DNA of 64,000 nucleotides from Aspidiotus rigidus (taxonomy: Eukaryota > Arthropoda > Insecta > Hemiptera > Diaspididae). Numbering within the stretch: the first letter of the stretch is position 1; every line of letters starts with the position of its first letter. Where the stretch lies: positions 16,180,001 to 16,244,000 of the forward strand of contig JAVHKY010000013.1 of the NCBI GenBank assembly GCA_035079385.1. The letters run 5' to 3'. The position numbers and the translations under genes are program-made. Shown here piece after piece: positions 22,220 through 34,595 of the stretch. The notes below the pieces were generated by a model, which was not told the DNA's origin, made no database searches, and was given only the letters and a program-made list of their open reading frames with translations.

Positions 22220-23560
22220 CCGTGTCTGACTTTGATGACGTCATCAACTTGTGATGTTTTAACCTATGTTTGGTTAGGTTATAGTGCATAGAGGAGAGTA
22301 GCTTATAGCAAAATTCGCGTTCAATATTTATGACATCATCAATGTAAGTTAGGTCTGGTCATGTTGCATAGAAGAGGGCATCTTTCAAAAACGTTTGCGT
22401 TTGATATTCATTACTTTATCAAGATATGACGTCATCGATCTGAGTTAGGTCAGATTATGTTGCATAGAATCTTTTGATTACCTTTGCGTTTGATATTGAT
22501 GACGTCATAAACTTGTGACGCTATCAATCTAAGTTAGGTTAGCTATTGCTTAGGAAAGGGTATCCTTTGATATTGATGACGTCATCAACTTGTGACGTCA
22601 TCAATCTAAGTAAGGTCTGGTAATGTTGTATAGAAGAGGGCATCTTTCAAAAATCTTTGCATTTGATATTGATGACGTCATAAATTTGTGATGTCATCAA
22701 TCTAAGTTAGGTCAGGTTATGTTGCAAAACTTTTGCGTTTGGTATTGATTACTTCATCAACATAATTATGACGTCATCAATCCGAGTTAGGTCAAATTAT
22801 GTTTTATAGAAGAGGACATCTTTTGAAAATCTTAGCGCTCAATATTCATGATGTCATAAATTTGTGACGCTATCAATCTAAGTTAGGTTAGCTATTGCTT
22901 AGGAAAGGGTATCCTTTGATATTGATGTCGTCATCAACTTGTGACGTCATCAATCTAAGTAAGGTCTGGTAATATTGAAAGAAAACATAGAAGAGGGCAT
23001 CTTTCAAAAACGTTTGCGTTTGATATTGATTCCTTCATCAATGTATGGCGTCATCAATCTAAGTTAGATCAGATTATGTTGCATAGGAGAGGGCATCTTT
23101 GAAAAACCTTTGCATTTGATATTGATGACGTCATGAACTTGTGACTCCATCAATTTAAGTTAGCTCAGGTTATGTTGCATGAAAAAGAGCATCCTTAAAT
23201 ACATTGATGACTTCATCAACTTGTGATGTCATCAATCTAGGTTCATCAACTTTTGACGTCATCAATCTAAGTTAGGTCAAGTTATGTTGCATAGAAGAGG
23301 GTATCTTTTAAAAACGTCTGTGTTTGATATTGATGACGTCATTAATCTGAGTTAGGTTAGGTTATATTGCAAAGAAGAGGGCAGTATTGGAAAACGTTCT
23401 CGTTTGATATTGATGTTGTCAACAACTTGTGACGTCATCAATCTAAGTTGGGTCAGGTTATGTTTCATAGAAGAGGGAGGGCATCCTTCGAAAACGTCGA
23501 TTTTGATGACATCATTTACTTGTGACGTCATCAATGTCAGCCAAGTTATGTTATGTTGCT
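22220..23560. repeat. Satellite B: TGACGTCA-dense tandem array
   Basis: About thirteen units of roughly 85-110 bp, built from TTTGATATTGATGACGTCAT, CAACTTGTGACGTCATCAAT, CTAAGTTAGGTCAGGTTATG and a TTGCATAGAAGAGGGCATC block. Anchors (CTAAGTTAGGT variants) recur near 22344, 22446, 22533, 22610, 22702, 22788, 22880, 22964, 23060, 23156, 23270, 23349 and 23449. Many units carry one or two perfect or near-perfect TGACGTCA palindromes, the binding site of CREB/ATF bZIP factors. Some units are truncated, and 22533-22610 is duplicated at about 22870-22960. Confidence 0.9.
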
Positions 23561-23569
23561 TAGAAGAAT

Positions 23570-24040
23570 TTCTCCAGGCTCTTTCTGTCGCTTTGATTAT
23601 ATCTAAGCACTCACCTCAAACTCAGCCCTTCACGTTTTGATTTTTCTCATCGTTCCAATGAGAAACTCAGCTTCCACATTCTACGTCAAACTCACTGTTT
23701 CATGCTCTTGCCTCTTTCCTCTCAACCGCCTCTCCCCTTCCTGCGAATTCCTCATAGTATCTGTCTCTCTCTCACCCTCACTTGCTAGAGGCCTTCTTCT
23801 CCAGTGAAAGTGTTTATCCATAAAGTTCAAGGTTTGAGATTATTTAAGTCCTCTCATGTTTTCTGAAGCTGAAGTATCGAACTTTGATAAGTTCCAAAAG
23901 CTCAAAATATTTCTATGTTTTCAATCAGATAGTCATTATTTTCTTCTTTCACGAAGCTCATATAATCGAAGTGCAAAATTCTCTAGTCGTATACTTGGAG
24001 TTCCAGTGTATTCTTCCCGAAAAATTGAATATTGATATGA
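23570..24040. other. Intron segment, no feature seen
   Basis: Pyrimidine-rich on the + strand in its first part, then AT-rich. No gene, repeat or transposon end was recognised before the duplication at 24041. Confidence 0.4.
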
Positions 24041-24048
24041 TTTTAGAT

Positions 24049-24439
24049 CAGGCCTGCTCAACCTGCGGCCCGCGAAGCACTCTCGTGCGGCCCGCGAAAG
24101 AATTTCAGAAAACCCGAAAAGTAGAAGGAACCTTACGATTTCATGACACGATTTGATTTCATAGTACAAGTAGGATACAAAGATTTTTTTTAATGCATGC
24201 AAACATATATGAAAAAAAAATGGGAAAAAAATAATGTTGAAAAAATAGGAAAGTAATCTAATCAATGTGATGGCTGTCTTTGTTTTTCAGCTGCGAGTTC
24301 AAAAATATTTCCCCTTTAATTATTATCGTTCTACAATACAATAAAATCGTTATCAAATATAGGTAAACGATTTGCGGCCCGCGGAAATTTCGGGACACAC
24401 AGATGCGGCCCGCGAGTCGTAAAAGGTTGAGCAGGCCTG
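24049..24439. mobile_element. hAT-type MITE with GCGGCCCGCG subterminal motifs
   Basis: The ends CAGGCCTGCTCAACCTGCGG and GGTTGAGCAGGCCTG are inverted repeats. An exact 8-bp duplication TTTTAGAT flanks them (24041-24048 and 24440-24447). GCGGCCCGCG occurs four times, twice near each end, a typical transposase-binding subterminal pattern. Length is 391 bp, and there is no coding sequence. It ends 196 bp before the next Wdr47-like exon. Confidence 0.92.
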
Positions 24440-24635
24440 TTTTAGATCAACTTAGTTGAACTTCACCGTTCTGTGTCATGCACATGATTAATTTCCGAAT
24501 ACGGAGGTTGATCATCGATGAAATTACCATTCCTGAGTAAAATTCTTTTCTCCAACGTTTATATTGTACTATTGTAAATTGTCTCCTTTCTTTTGTTCGT
24601 AAAATAATGGTTTTCTCTTCTATTTCTGTCCGTAG

Positions 24636-24823
24636 AACACTCGACAGGATGGCGATGGTCAAAGCAGCAACGGCACAAAGCCTCGATTCTTGGCTGTTAC
24701 CACTTTGGAGGATGTTCAAGCTATACGATGTGCCGAATTTCATCCGCAAGGAAGTCTGTACGCCGTGGGATCGAATTCGAAAACGTTACGTATCTGCGCC
24801 TACCCAAAATTGCACGATCTAAG
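24636..24823 (+). CDS. Wdr47: Wdr47-like gene, exon 3 (start of WD propeller)
   Basis: Residues 217 to 278 plus two bases of 279. The acceptor is TGTCCGTAG|AAC after a T/C-rich tract, and the donor is AAG|GTAAGA (phase 2). After a short Gly/Ser linker it reads VTTLEDVQAIRCAEFHPQGS and LYAVGSNSKTLRICAYP. This is closely similar to the first WD repeat of vertebrate WDR47 as I know it (TKLEDVQAVR, AVGSNSKTLR). It forms blade 1 of a seven-bladed propeller. An 18.0-kb repeat-filled intron precedes it and a 22.6-kb intron follows. Identification as WDR47 family is strong. Confidence 0.95.
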
Positions 24824-26115
24824 GTAAGAGTGAACAACGAACGTCTACCTACAGATCTATAATCTATTGTTTTTTTTTCACTTTCTTCTGCCGGCCATCG
24901 TGTCTTTCTATTGTGTGTATTACGCGTTCCAATGCAGCATCGTCTGATTATCGTTTCCGTTCTACGAAACGCAGTATTCTGCTTAATCCGATTAACGTGA
25001 CGTGAATACGTATAACAAAGCTGGAAAATTCCTGGTAAAATGAATGGTGGCTTTTCTCATCATTTACTCTTCGGGAGCTGTATCGAAAATTCCACTGCGC
25101 TATTTTTCAACATTTCTTTCCATCAATATCGAATTTCTTTTCATCATAAACTTGGTGGAGTATTTATTTTTATTAGGAATTCACCTCAATTTTTAAAATG
25201 ATTTAATAGACTCCAGGGGTACCGTGAGCCCCCTAGGCCAATGAAGAAACCCTCCTCAAACTTGAATTTCTTGTGGCAAAAAAAAAAAAAAAAAAAAAGA
25301 ATTATAAGGGCCCCCCCTAAAACGAATAGGAAGAATCATCTTCATAAAAATGGCCTCACGGCGCCCCCCCGCTATAAATTTCAAGAACTCGAAGTTTCGA
25401 ACGATAAGTCGCAGGCAATCCAAAAAAAGCCCAGGGTAAAATCTAAGAACGTGGTGCACGTAGTATCAAATTATAACAGAAAAGTCATCCGAGAGATCTA
25501 AGACGGTTTTCCTTGACACGAGGAAGGCTAGGAGGTGGCACTTCTCTGTACAGCTTTATCATCGTTGCGCGACCATTTTTGATGATTCGTTGATTTTCGT
25601 AGTTTTAAACCAACAATAACCTCCACCCTCTCCCTCCTACTCAACCTATCTGAAGAAGTTTTCGACCTTTTTTTTCACTTCCGCCATGTCAAAGATTAAA
25701 AAACTTAAGTCACTAAAATATCAAATCCATATCTTCATTGGATCCAACTATGAAATCTTGCTCCCACTTTACCATTCTTGAGTTTAATCCATCATTGATT
25801 ACGGATCACTTATAGGTAGCCTTGCTTTTTCTCTTTCATTCTTAGGTTCAGCTCAAAATTCTTGTATCTACATCTTCAACAATACTTTTCAGTCTTGCCC
25901 CACCGTACGCGCTCATGTACAGCCGTTCAATAAAACTGTATTATCAAACAGACACCCAACCATTGCAGCTACATCAAGGTGTGTACAATGAAGAGGTGTG
26001 ATCACTTAGCTAGTGAACAGAACGCAACCAGCATGCCCTATCTAATTACATGGGTTTTAGATTTTCCAACAGAAACTCCCAACATAGGTGTCACCTGATA
26101 GAAAATTACACGGGG
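24824..26115. other. Start of the 22.6-kb intron
   Basis: No gene is seen. Around 25205-25500 an A22 tract (25269-25290) and a C-rich segment occur in an open + frame of low complexity, probably a retroposon remnant. Confidence 0.4.
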
Positions 26116-26119
26116 AACA

Positions 26120-27410
26120 AATTTACTTGTGATTAGCCCATGATAACTCGCTAAAGCTAACACTATATAGCATTATCTTTTTTTTTAAAAAGATGTTCAG
26201 CTCCCTAAGGGCTATTTTCTCATTTTTTTGCTAGCTTTTCAAACTTTTGGCTAAAGCTAATCTTTCATGGAACCAGCCAAAGGTGCCAAAGTTCAGAGCC
26301 GGAATAGTTTCTTTTTGTCATTTTTGGCTTTTAATGCTTTATTGACGCTGATAATAAAATAAAATGAAAATTCAGTGTTACTGTCGACGTTTCCATAAAA
26401 TTGTACAAAGTACAACGCAGAATCATCATTAGCCGCTGCTAGGCCCAAATGCTAATAGCTAATGATTAGCAAATCAACTATTTGCTAAAGCCTAAAGGTA
26501 ATCATTGGCTTACCAAAAATTCATTAGCTAGCTAACACAAGTCCAAAACAGTCGGCTAGCGCTACAGCTAACGTAAAGCTAAGCTAGAGCTTGTCACCTC
26601 TGCCTCTCACGCGTTTGCAAGTTTTCTTATAATTAAAGTGTTTATAACCCGTATACAGTTAAGAGCTCGAGCCGGTCATTCGCTAGGAGCGCTACGGTCG
26701 ACAAAATTTTGAACGAGTTTGGAATGACTTTCCGTTTGATGTTATCTTTGAGTTATGACAAATAGGTCGAGAATGAGAACAAAATTGCAGAGTGTACTAC
26801 CTATTTTGTTATGAGTTATCCCTTCATAATAATTGATTTTGATCAATTTAAAGGAAGCTTCCACCAAGGATGCAAAGTCGATTGATAAAACTTCCACTTC
26901 CAATTTTTTTTTCTGACTTCCACTTCCAACTTCTCGCATTCCAGCTTCCACTTCCAACTTCCAACAAAATATGCAGTGGTGCCATACAAAAAAATAATAA
27001 AAAAAGATTGACCATCCAAAATAACGATTTTTGGGAAAAATATTTATCGTTTGTGAAAAAGAGATATTTTTCTTCAAATCATTATTTTGGATATTTTCCA
27101 TCTTTCTTTGAAACGGTGGTGTAGCCTCCGCCCTCCTGTGTAGGAAGTTGATTGAAGAAGTCAATTGCTCTTGACTTCCACTTCCAACTTCTCAGGTTGC
27201 GACTTCCAACTTCCAGCTTCCACTTCCTGAGCGCATTTATCAAATAACTTCCAACTTCCAAATAACTTCCCATCGCTTGGCTTCCACCCCAGGGATGAAA
27301 AGCGGTTCGCAAACAGCTTAGACTTTTACTCAAGCTTATAAGTTGTTCCATGAATTTGAACAACTTAGCGTTTGGCTTTTGGCTCACTTCAACAGCTTAG
27401 CGGCGAACAG
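26120..27410. repeat. Low-complexity word repeats (GCTAA; CTTCCACTTCCAA)
   Basis: From 26150 to 26600 the words GCTAA, GCTAGC and CTAAAGCTAA recur irregularly on both strands. From 26885 to 27285 the words CTTCCACTTCCAACTTC and ACTTCCAGCTTCC recur in two blocks separated by about 200 bp. Both are imperfect and could be the insides of old transposons. No ends were identified. Confidence 0.6.
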
Positions 27411-27498
27411 CTTAGAGCTTGATTTGTTTTTTTTTTTCCTTTAAAATGAAATCGACTAATCAATCACATTCACACTTGTTAATTAATAGGATCACACA

Positions 27499-27961
27499 TA
27501 GTGATGGGCAAAAACCGATAGTTTGAAACTACTGATAGTCCGATAGTCTTCCTCCTGACACTATCTATTTATTTGGTAGTTTTCCGGAAAACTATCGGTA
27601 GTATCAATATGCCGATAGTGTTTCCATTTCATCCACTTAGGGCAGTGGTGCGCTAGTGTTCAGAAGAAAATCACTCATACTTTTCCTCTGTCATTTCCAA
27701 TTTTTGTACTCTACACAATTTTCTCTTATTTCTTGGTCCCATTCAAAGTTTCTCTTCTTTCATCAATTTTTCTCACTTCAAGAGGGATTAATAGTAACAT
27801 ATTATGACAGAATTTGTTGAAAAATACATACTATGGGTAGTGACGATAGCGGTGATATTCTATCGATAGTTTTCCAGTTACCAATACTATTGGTAGTATC
27901 GATAGCTCAACAGGAAAACTATCGGTAGTATCGATAGTTCTACCAATAGTGCCCAACACAA
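27499..27961. mobile_element. hAT-type MITE with CTATCGGTAGTATCGATAG repeats
   Basis: Starts TAGTGATGGGC and ends GCCCAACACAA (imperfect inverted ends, like the TAGTGTTGGGC class of hAT). It is flanked by an exact 8-bp duplication ATCACACA at 27491-27498 and 27962-27969. Near both ends, ACTATCGGTAGTATCGATAG and variants repeat, forming palindromes that could bind a transposase. Length is 463 bp, and it is non-coding. Confidence 0.85.
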
Positions 27962-27969
27962 ATCACACA

Positions 27970-30950
27970 CACGCATGCAGCACTGCAGCGCCTGCTGTGA
28001 AGCTGCGGGCTGCAGTCTGACTACTGTCAGAAAGTAGAAGTAATCCAAAATATAAATCTAGAGAAATGGGAATTTTGCATCATGATTCCCTCAAAAAGGG
28101 CGATCATTTTCTCCTGATTGAAGAAAGAAAAAAAGATCCATCAAGTTCATTGAGCTGTTGCTCAATGACTGGCTTGGCTTAATGAATATTGGGAACAGCT
28201 TTGGCTTAAGCGGCTTCTGAGCTGTTCAAAAATCAGCTTAGGCTTTCATTTGAGCGGTTGACGGCTTAAACTTTCCATCCCTGTTCCACCCACAACCTGC
28301 GTCGCCCATTAATATTGTCTCGTTTTCATTGTGCGCGATACTAGCGCTAACCAAACCTGTGTCATTTCATGATGAGTTTTCAGTTTTTTTTGAGGGGGTG
28401 AAAGGAGCGATTTACCCGACCATGTTCAAACTCGAAAACAGGGTTGCAATGTTTCTCGAACAAACAATGTGTAAAACGTGTTTTTTTCGTTTTTGTTTTA
28501 GACTTGTTTTTTTCAATACATTAAAAAACATTAAAAACTTTAATTTTTTCCATATTTTCATTATTATTTTTTACTAAAAATGAATATTTGACAATTTTTC
28601 CAGGATTGAAAAAGTAAAAAGAAAGTTGAACGTTGTTTTAAACGATGTTGAAAACCAGTGTTTAAAACATTCAAAGTATGTGTGAAAGTTGAAACTATAG
28701 TTAAAACTCCAAAAATGTGTCTCAGACAATAATTTAATTATTTAAAACATTTGAAACGTGTTTTAAACAAGGAATTAAAAACCATCATTTATATTCTGTT
28801 TTGAGTGTTTTGAACATAAAATTTGTTTTAAACTAAAAAAAACATGTTTTTTGTTCTTTTTGAAAGGGTTTTTTTTTTATTTATTTGGCAACACTGCTTG
28901 AAAACTTGGTAACTTTTGTGATAGCGCAGTGTTTGTCCCGGAACTTCTTTTAATTCGATTACTCGCGCATATGTCAAATAGACATTCATCTTCTTTTTCA
29001 TCTGAACCTTTCAGCGAACGTTTAGTTTATCAGGGAAGAAGATAGATATCCATTCTGATCTCGAGTTTTTTAGCGCATAGAGTTTCAGACTAATTTTCTC
29101 TCTTAGAGAATGGTAGGATGAAATGTATCACGATACGTTGAGTCCGAGACAGAAAGAAAAGTAGATTTTAATCTATCCTGTGCGTCGTTGTTAAGTATAG
29201 TTGCGAGTTACAGACCCCGAGTAGATTCAATTATCAATTCACTAGAGATAGTAAGCCTGCCTCTGTACCGAAGTTTCAGACCACGTGTACAGTCATTGTA
29301 TTCACCTAGTGTCCATCCAGAATTTTGTCTCGCGCAATTATATCCGCTGTATTTCCTCGCAGTATCGAGAGAGCGTCATTGTACGGAGAGCGGACTATTA
29401 TTTTCCATCTTTTCAAGAATATCGAAAGTTCTCGATCTTCGAAGTTCGTATTTCTCTTGTAGCGTATGTTTCTTCTACGAAAAGTGTAGCGTGTCCAATT
29501 CAATTCCATATCCTCTATTTTGATAAACGCCTTCTCTATTGTAGAATTATATTTTGGCTGGTGCGCATGTTCGTAATCTGCGCCGCGAAATCATATATAT
29601 CTGGTCTACTTTTCGTGAATTTTGCTGCAAGCTTCTGTAGATTTACTAGGATGAATGTGAGGAAACAATTCCACTGACTCGAATAGAACAGTTCTATAAC
29701 ATTTGATAATTCAAATTTCTCACGGTTACTCTGCGCCGTGTTTGAAACGGTTTTCGATTGGAGATGATAGATAAACGGAATATAGCTTTGGGGTTTCTAC
29801 TCCAAAAATCGACATTAAGATTGGGCGCTGACCGCTTCTCTCCGAGTGATTGTGTGTGAGAGAAACCTGAAAGATGATCTTTTTTTTTTTCTCGTGTTGG
29901 TAAATTTTTTGGGTACAGACATAGCATGTATATTGATCATAATTTGTTTTCTTAATAGGAGCTTTCAGAGACTCATTGAGCGTAGAAAAGTGTTGTCCTC
30001 TTATCTACTATCTTCAATATGAAACTAAAAGAAAAATTGATAATAATTATACAATTTTTTCAACCTTTACATTTTTTGCTAGTGTCGTAATAGATTATAG
30101 TATTATTTATCTACCAAATTAGAGATCGTATTCTCATAGAATTACTTAAGAGCGTCAAAAGAAAAAACTGCTAGCTGTAGGTTATATTCTCTCTTACGGG
30201 ACCACTTTCGCGATTGATAACATATGTATGCATTCTTTCATTCTCCAACACAGTATTTCGAACAACAATCCCGAGAGAAACCGCGATTTGCAAATTGTAT
30301 TTACCCGAGTCCTGTCTTCTCTTTCACCAAAATGCGATCAGATTATATTTGGAAAAATTCGTCGTCGCATACCGGTATTTGAACTTATAGTGTACTTGGC
30401 CGCGCGATTGGAGATATTTGCTATACGGTGTAGAAGATTGCGATCTAATTGCTGGTTGTCAGCGTAGACATGCCACATTCATTTTTCTTGCGAAAATACA
30501 ACTACATCACCTATCAAATGATCGAGCAATGGATTACCATCGCTTGAAGATCATTTAGCGACTCCGCCAGCATTTCTCTTGATCGCTTACTCCTCTAGAT
30601 CCTTGTCAAGATAAAATACCTAATCATTTCGCGGCTCAGTCACGTCCACGAGTGAGAATTCGAATAAGTGGAATTTATATTTCAAGGCGAGGCAATCATT
30701 TTAGGTAGGTCAATAAGCAATCAAAATACTGAAAATAAGGTGGTAGAGTTTATCGCGAAATCTCGGAAAAAATTGAATATCTGTTCAAAAAAATCTGAAA
30801 ACCTGTGATGTGTTTTTAAAGTTCTGCGAATTACAAAAATATGTAATTTTATATCGCCCATCCACAAGCAGTATTTGTAACTCGAATAGTTTGTTCAAGG
30901 TTATAATAATATGATAATGAATCAGAAAGATTGAAGAATTTCCAACCGAC
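27970..30950. other. Intron segment with palindromic GTTTTAAAC words
   Basis: From about 28440 to 28870, GTTTTAAAC-like palindromes recur in AT-rich DNA. From 29185 to 29680 the + strand is open in two frames (111 and 130 codons), but the peptide is Ser/Tyr/Phe-rich and unrecognised, and splice signals do not fit the host gene. The remainder, to 30950, holds nothing I can name. Confidence 0.4.
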
Positions 30951-30959
30951 CAAAAATCA

Positions 30960-32900
30960 ACTCGAAGAGTTCGACGTCGAAAGTGTGCCGACTTTTGGTA
31001 TCACAGATTGATGTCGATTTGAAGTCGATAATGCGTCATTCAATGGCAAGTAATCTTGCAATCGACTTTGAAATTGCGTAGATTTCTGGTGTACAATCCA
31101 GGCATGGCAAATGAAACGAACACGAAACTTTATTCAAAAAAAACAAATCATATTTTAGCAACCGTAAACGATAAAAAAAACGAAAAAATAAAAAATGGGA
31201 ATATTTTAATAGGACGCCGTGCAAAATAAATTTGAACGCCGCGGGGGTGAAACGTCGGGGAAAAAGAAAGAACACCGATTGAAAGAAAAAAAAACGCCGA
31301 ATGAAACAGAATTGCACGCCGGAAAAAAAAAACGTTCATACTTGAAGCATTACATCAATGGGATGTAGGATGGAAACTAACGATTCTTATGGGAGAAAAA
31401 TGCATGCCATAAAAAATCTGCGCCAAATGAAACACTTTGGATAAACAAAAGCAATTTTACTGTAGGAACATGTCTTATTTGGGAAAAAACATATTTTATT
31501 CGGTTAAAAACATGTTTTTACTGTGAAAAACATGTTTTATTTGGTAAAAACATGTTTTCTTATTGTGAGAAACATGTTTTATTTGAAAAAAAACATGGTT
31601 TATTTAGTAAAAACATGTTTTTATTGAGAAAAACATGTTTTTTTTTTATTGAGAAAAACTGTTTTTGTCTAGAAACATGTTTTTTCAAACGAATTCTTTT
31701 TCGACAATCAAAAAATGCAAACAAACGAAAAATTTGCTGAATAACAAAAGTTTAACGAAAACAAAAAACGAAAAAAGATGACGACAAAAACGAAACGAAA
31801 TGAAAAAATTTTCCGTTTGCTATGCCTAGTAAGTGGTAAAATATAAAGGGTTCCAGATTCTAGGTCGAACGCGGGAGTCAAATTCAGGTATTTGAATTTG
31901 ATATCGACTGAAAACCAAAGTCGTGATGTGTCGATTTGACCACCGCCGCACTGGTCAAGCATAAATGAGATTCTCAATATGATCCGCATTCTATCTGCGA
32001 GTAGGCAAGTCACAAAACAGCCGAAATACTACAAAAGGATGTTTTCAAGTTCGCTTTCAGATTGACATCGATTTGAGGTTGTTTTAGAGCCAACCAGCAT
32101 AAATTTCCGGAGCAATAAAAATCGACTGTTGTTCAGTTCTACGCAATACAGTTGTCAATTTTCGGTTCATTAAAAATTTAAAGAGATCGTTCAGGATTTA
32201 CTTAATGAAAGAGTCGAAGTGAAGTTGACAAATATCGACCAGATACCTACGTCGACGTATAGTCGATTTCAACAATCGACGAAATTTCGATCACACGATT
32301 TGAAAAAGTAAATTCCCAGTTGATTTTAAGTCACTTCTCAATGGACCTTGGGTGTCTACCAAAAATTGACATCCTCAATGAACAAATCATGTTGACCGTC
32401 AATTTGACGTCGTTTTTCAATCAACATTGACGAAGAATTTGACTCTTCAAAGTCCTGGTCAAAATTGCGTCGATACATTGTTGAAATCGACCTCACGTGA
32501 ACATCGATATCAGGTCGATTTAGGATCGAATAATTTTGACTCCATTTTGACTCACTTGCCCAGTCAATTTCAGCTTGATTTCGAGTCATTTTCTCCAAAT
32601 TGTTCATCGATCTAAATTTGACTGCTGCGTTGCGTCAATTTCAAGTCGATTCGTAGTTCTCTGGTGATGTACGCTGATCGATCGATCTGGAGTCGACTTC
32701 GAGTCGTTTTCTCCAAACTTTTTATCGACTACTAAAAATTGACTATCCTGTTGCGTTGATTTCAAGCCAACGTTAGTCCACTTTAAATTGATCTCAAGTC
32801 GACGTCATCTGGCGTCGATTCTGAGACGACTTTTCCAAATTATTCTATCGACCTGAAATCAACTATACTCCATCGGGTCAGTTACCTGTCGAAAAGAGGT
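30960..32900. repeat. Dispersed satellite C blocks and ACATGTTT minisatellite
   Basis: GTCGATTT and TCAAGTCGA words typical of satellite C occur at about 30960-31090 and 31850-32900, partly inverted relative to the main array. Between them, 31465-31685 is a minisatellite of about nine units of about 23 bp, each with AAAACATGTTTTATT, in which ACATGT is a palindrome. Short open frames in both are products of the repeat. Confidence 0.65.
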
Positions 32901-32904
32901 CGAT

Positions 32905-33260
32905 GCCATCTTTAAATGGCGGCGATGTTGAATAGCTACTATTCTGAAATGTCTATCATGGGTTTTGGGGGCCAAAAAGAGCCTAACTAACAATCTTCCA
33001 AGTGGCGCTTTGTCCCGCGAAATAATACCACTTTTCACTAAGGCCCATCGAATAATGTGTCGGTAGTTCTGGCTCAGTCCACTATTTTCGCATACTTCAG
33101 CCCGTCGGAGTTCCCATGATATCTGTATTCGATTAATTGGTTAACTAATATTGCTGGCGTTCGTATTAACGAAATCACTTTTTAGTCATTTTTTGAAGTC
33201 ATTATTTGGTCACCTTTTTCCCCTTCAAGTGACGTTTTTGGTCACTATTTCACCATTTGA
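32905..33260. repeat. Dispersed repeat R1, copy 1
   Basis: The sequence from CATCTTTAAATGGCGGCGAT through AACAATCTTCCAAGTGGCGC matches that at about 39195-39320 with modest divergence. Weaker similarity continues into the AAATCACTTTTTAGTC and 'GTCACTATTTCAC' segments on both sides. It is a two-copy interspersed element. No terminal repeats or duplication were recognised, so its class is unknown. Confidence 0.7.
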
Positions 33261-34595
33261 TCGAGAAAATATTCAGTTTCCATAAAGATGATGCGCGGTG
33301 AAAAACGAGTTTCTGCTAGGCTCGCAAGGTAGCCCGCCACGTTCTTCTTTTTTTTCCTCCGCGCCAAGCACTAATTGAAATTCAAAACACCTTTCCAAAG
33401 TCGACATTGAATACGAATAAACAGAAGCCTATATAATAGTATTACAATGGGAAATTGTAAGATTGGATTTTCGATGGCGATGATATCCGTTCTGGCCACT
33501 CCGTATCTTTCTACTACTTAGCATTTCAGCAGTAGATACATTTCTTCTCTGAATGTAATCTGCGATGAACTCATAAACGAACCCAAGTCCAACCGTTGAA
33601 CGACTGGCTATTATTCGAAGTGAACGATTAGCGACCGTACATAACGAATACGTATTATAGCGAGTCGTAATTAACTGTCGTGATGAGAACCGCGAAAGAC
33701 GGTGACGGTCACTGGAAAGTTGAAAAAAAAAAAAGAATCAGTGCTCTACGGTATCTTACCTAACAGTTCTCTGACTCGTAAAATTCAACGACTCTGTAAT
33801 AGGTAGGTGCCTGCGGATGAATACATTCCCTGCTCCCGCCCCTCCACTCACCTAAATCATAGCGGAGACTAGTGCCTTGAAAAACCTTTCCGCCACTAAA
33901 GAGAGAGACACAATTGTTTAGAGTATGTATAACAAACGAATATAGAACGTGATTTCGATTGAATAATAAAACCAGATTTTATTGCAGCGCGAGTGTGAAA
34001 AGAGCTAGACTTTTTGATATCGTCCAAAAGAGTAAAGAAAATGTACTCATTAAGAAAGATATACGAGACCTTCAGTTCACGCCTTAATTTTATATCACGA
34101 TTATTACATTGGGTTAGTGTGGCGATGTACCACCATACTATATAAAATCGATTTTCCCCTTTTTCTTCCGATTCTCGTGTATACGTTGGTCATCGTTCAG
34201 TCGGCCTCGACCGTGAGGTGAGAACTTTCACTACTTACGGCTTAATTCGGTATGTACTGTAACAAGGTGTATAGACGTACATCTTCTAGATTAACACGTA
34301 ATTAAGGATATAGTTCACGCATTATGTGAAAATATGTTCGGCTTATATTCCATTGCACGCGTGTTACGGTCAAGTTCATTTTCGCTCTTATTGATGTGAA
34401 AAGACGAACGTGCAGCTCTTGTAGCGTCTCGAAGGACATCTCAAATACCCAGAGAACGAATTTGGACTTCGCGTATGGATGAGTCTAGGCAGTGTTTTTG
34501 TCGTTGAAAATAAAGTTGTCTAGTGTTTCTTGCGAGCACAGGACAATCGTGGTCACAACAGCTGATCTATGGATATCCTATGCTAGGGGTCTACT
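33261..34595. other. Intron segment, no gene recognised
   Basis: Single-copy-looking DNA, CpG-richer than neighbouring repeats. A TATAAAA (34141) and a TTCAGTCGG initiator-like word (34196) occur but are about 56 bp apart, too far for a canonical core promoter. Confidence 0.35.

Noticed and set aside
22220..23560. CRISPR-like array
   Set aside because: Repeats are long, variable and adjoin without unique spacers, and the DNA is eukaryotic. It is a satellite.
29188..29677. Two overlapping + frames of 111 and 130 codons
   Set aside because: Composition is Ser/Tyr/Phe/Arg-rich, no domain is recognised, and no splice sites fit the host gene. Chance openness is likely.
34130..34220. TATAAAA, a TTCAGTC initiator and a GAG|GTGAGA donor, suggesting an alternative non-coding first exon
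   Set aside because: TATA to initiator distance is about 56 bp instead of about 30, and nothing else supports a start here.
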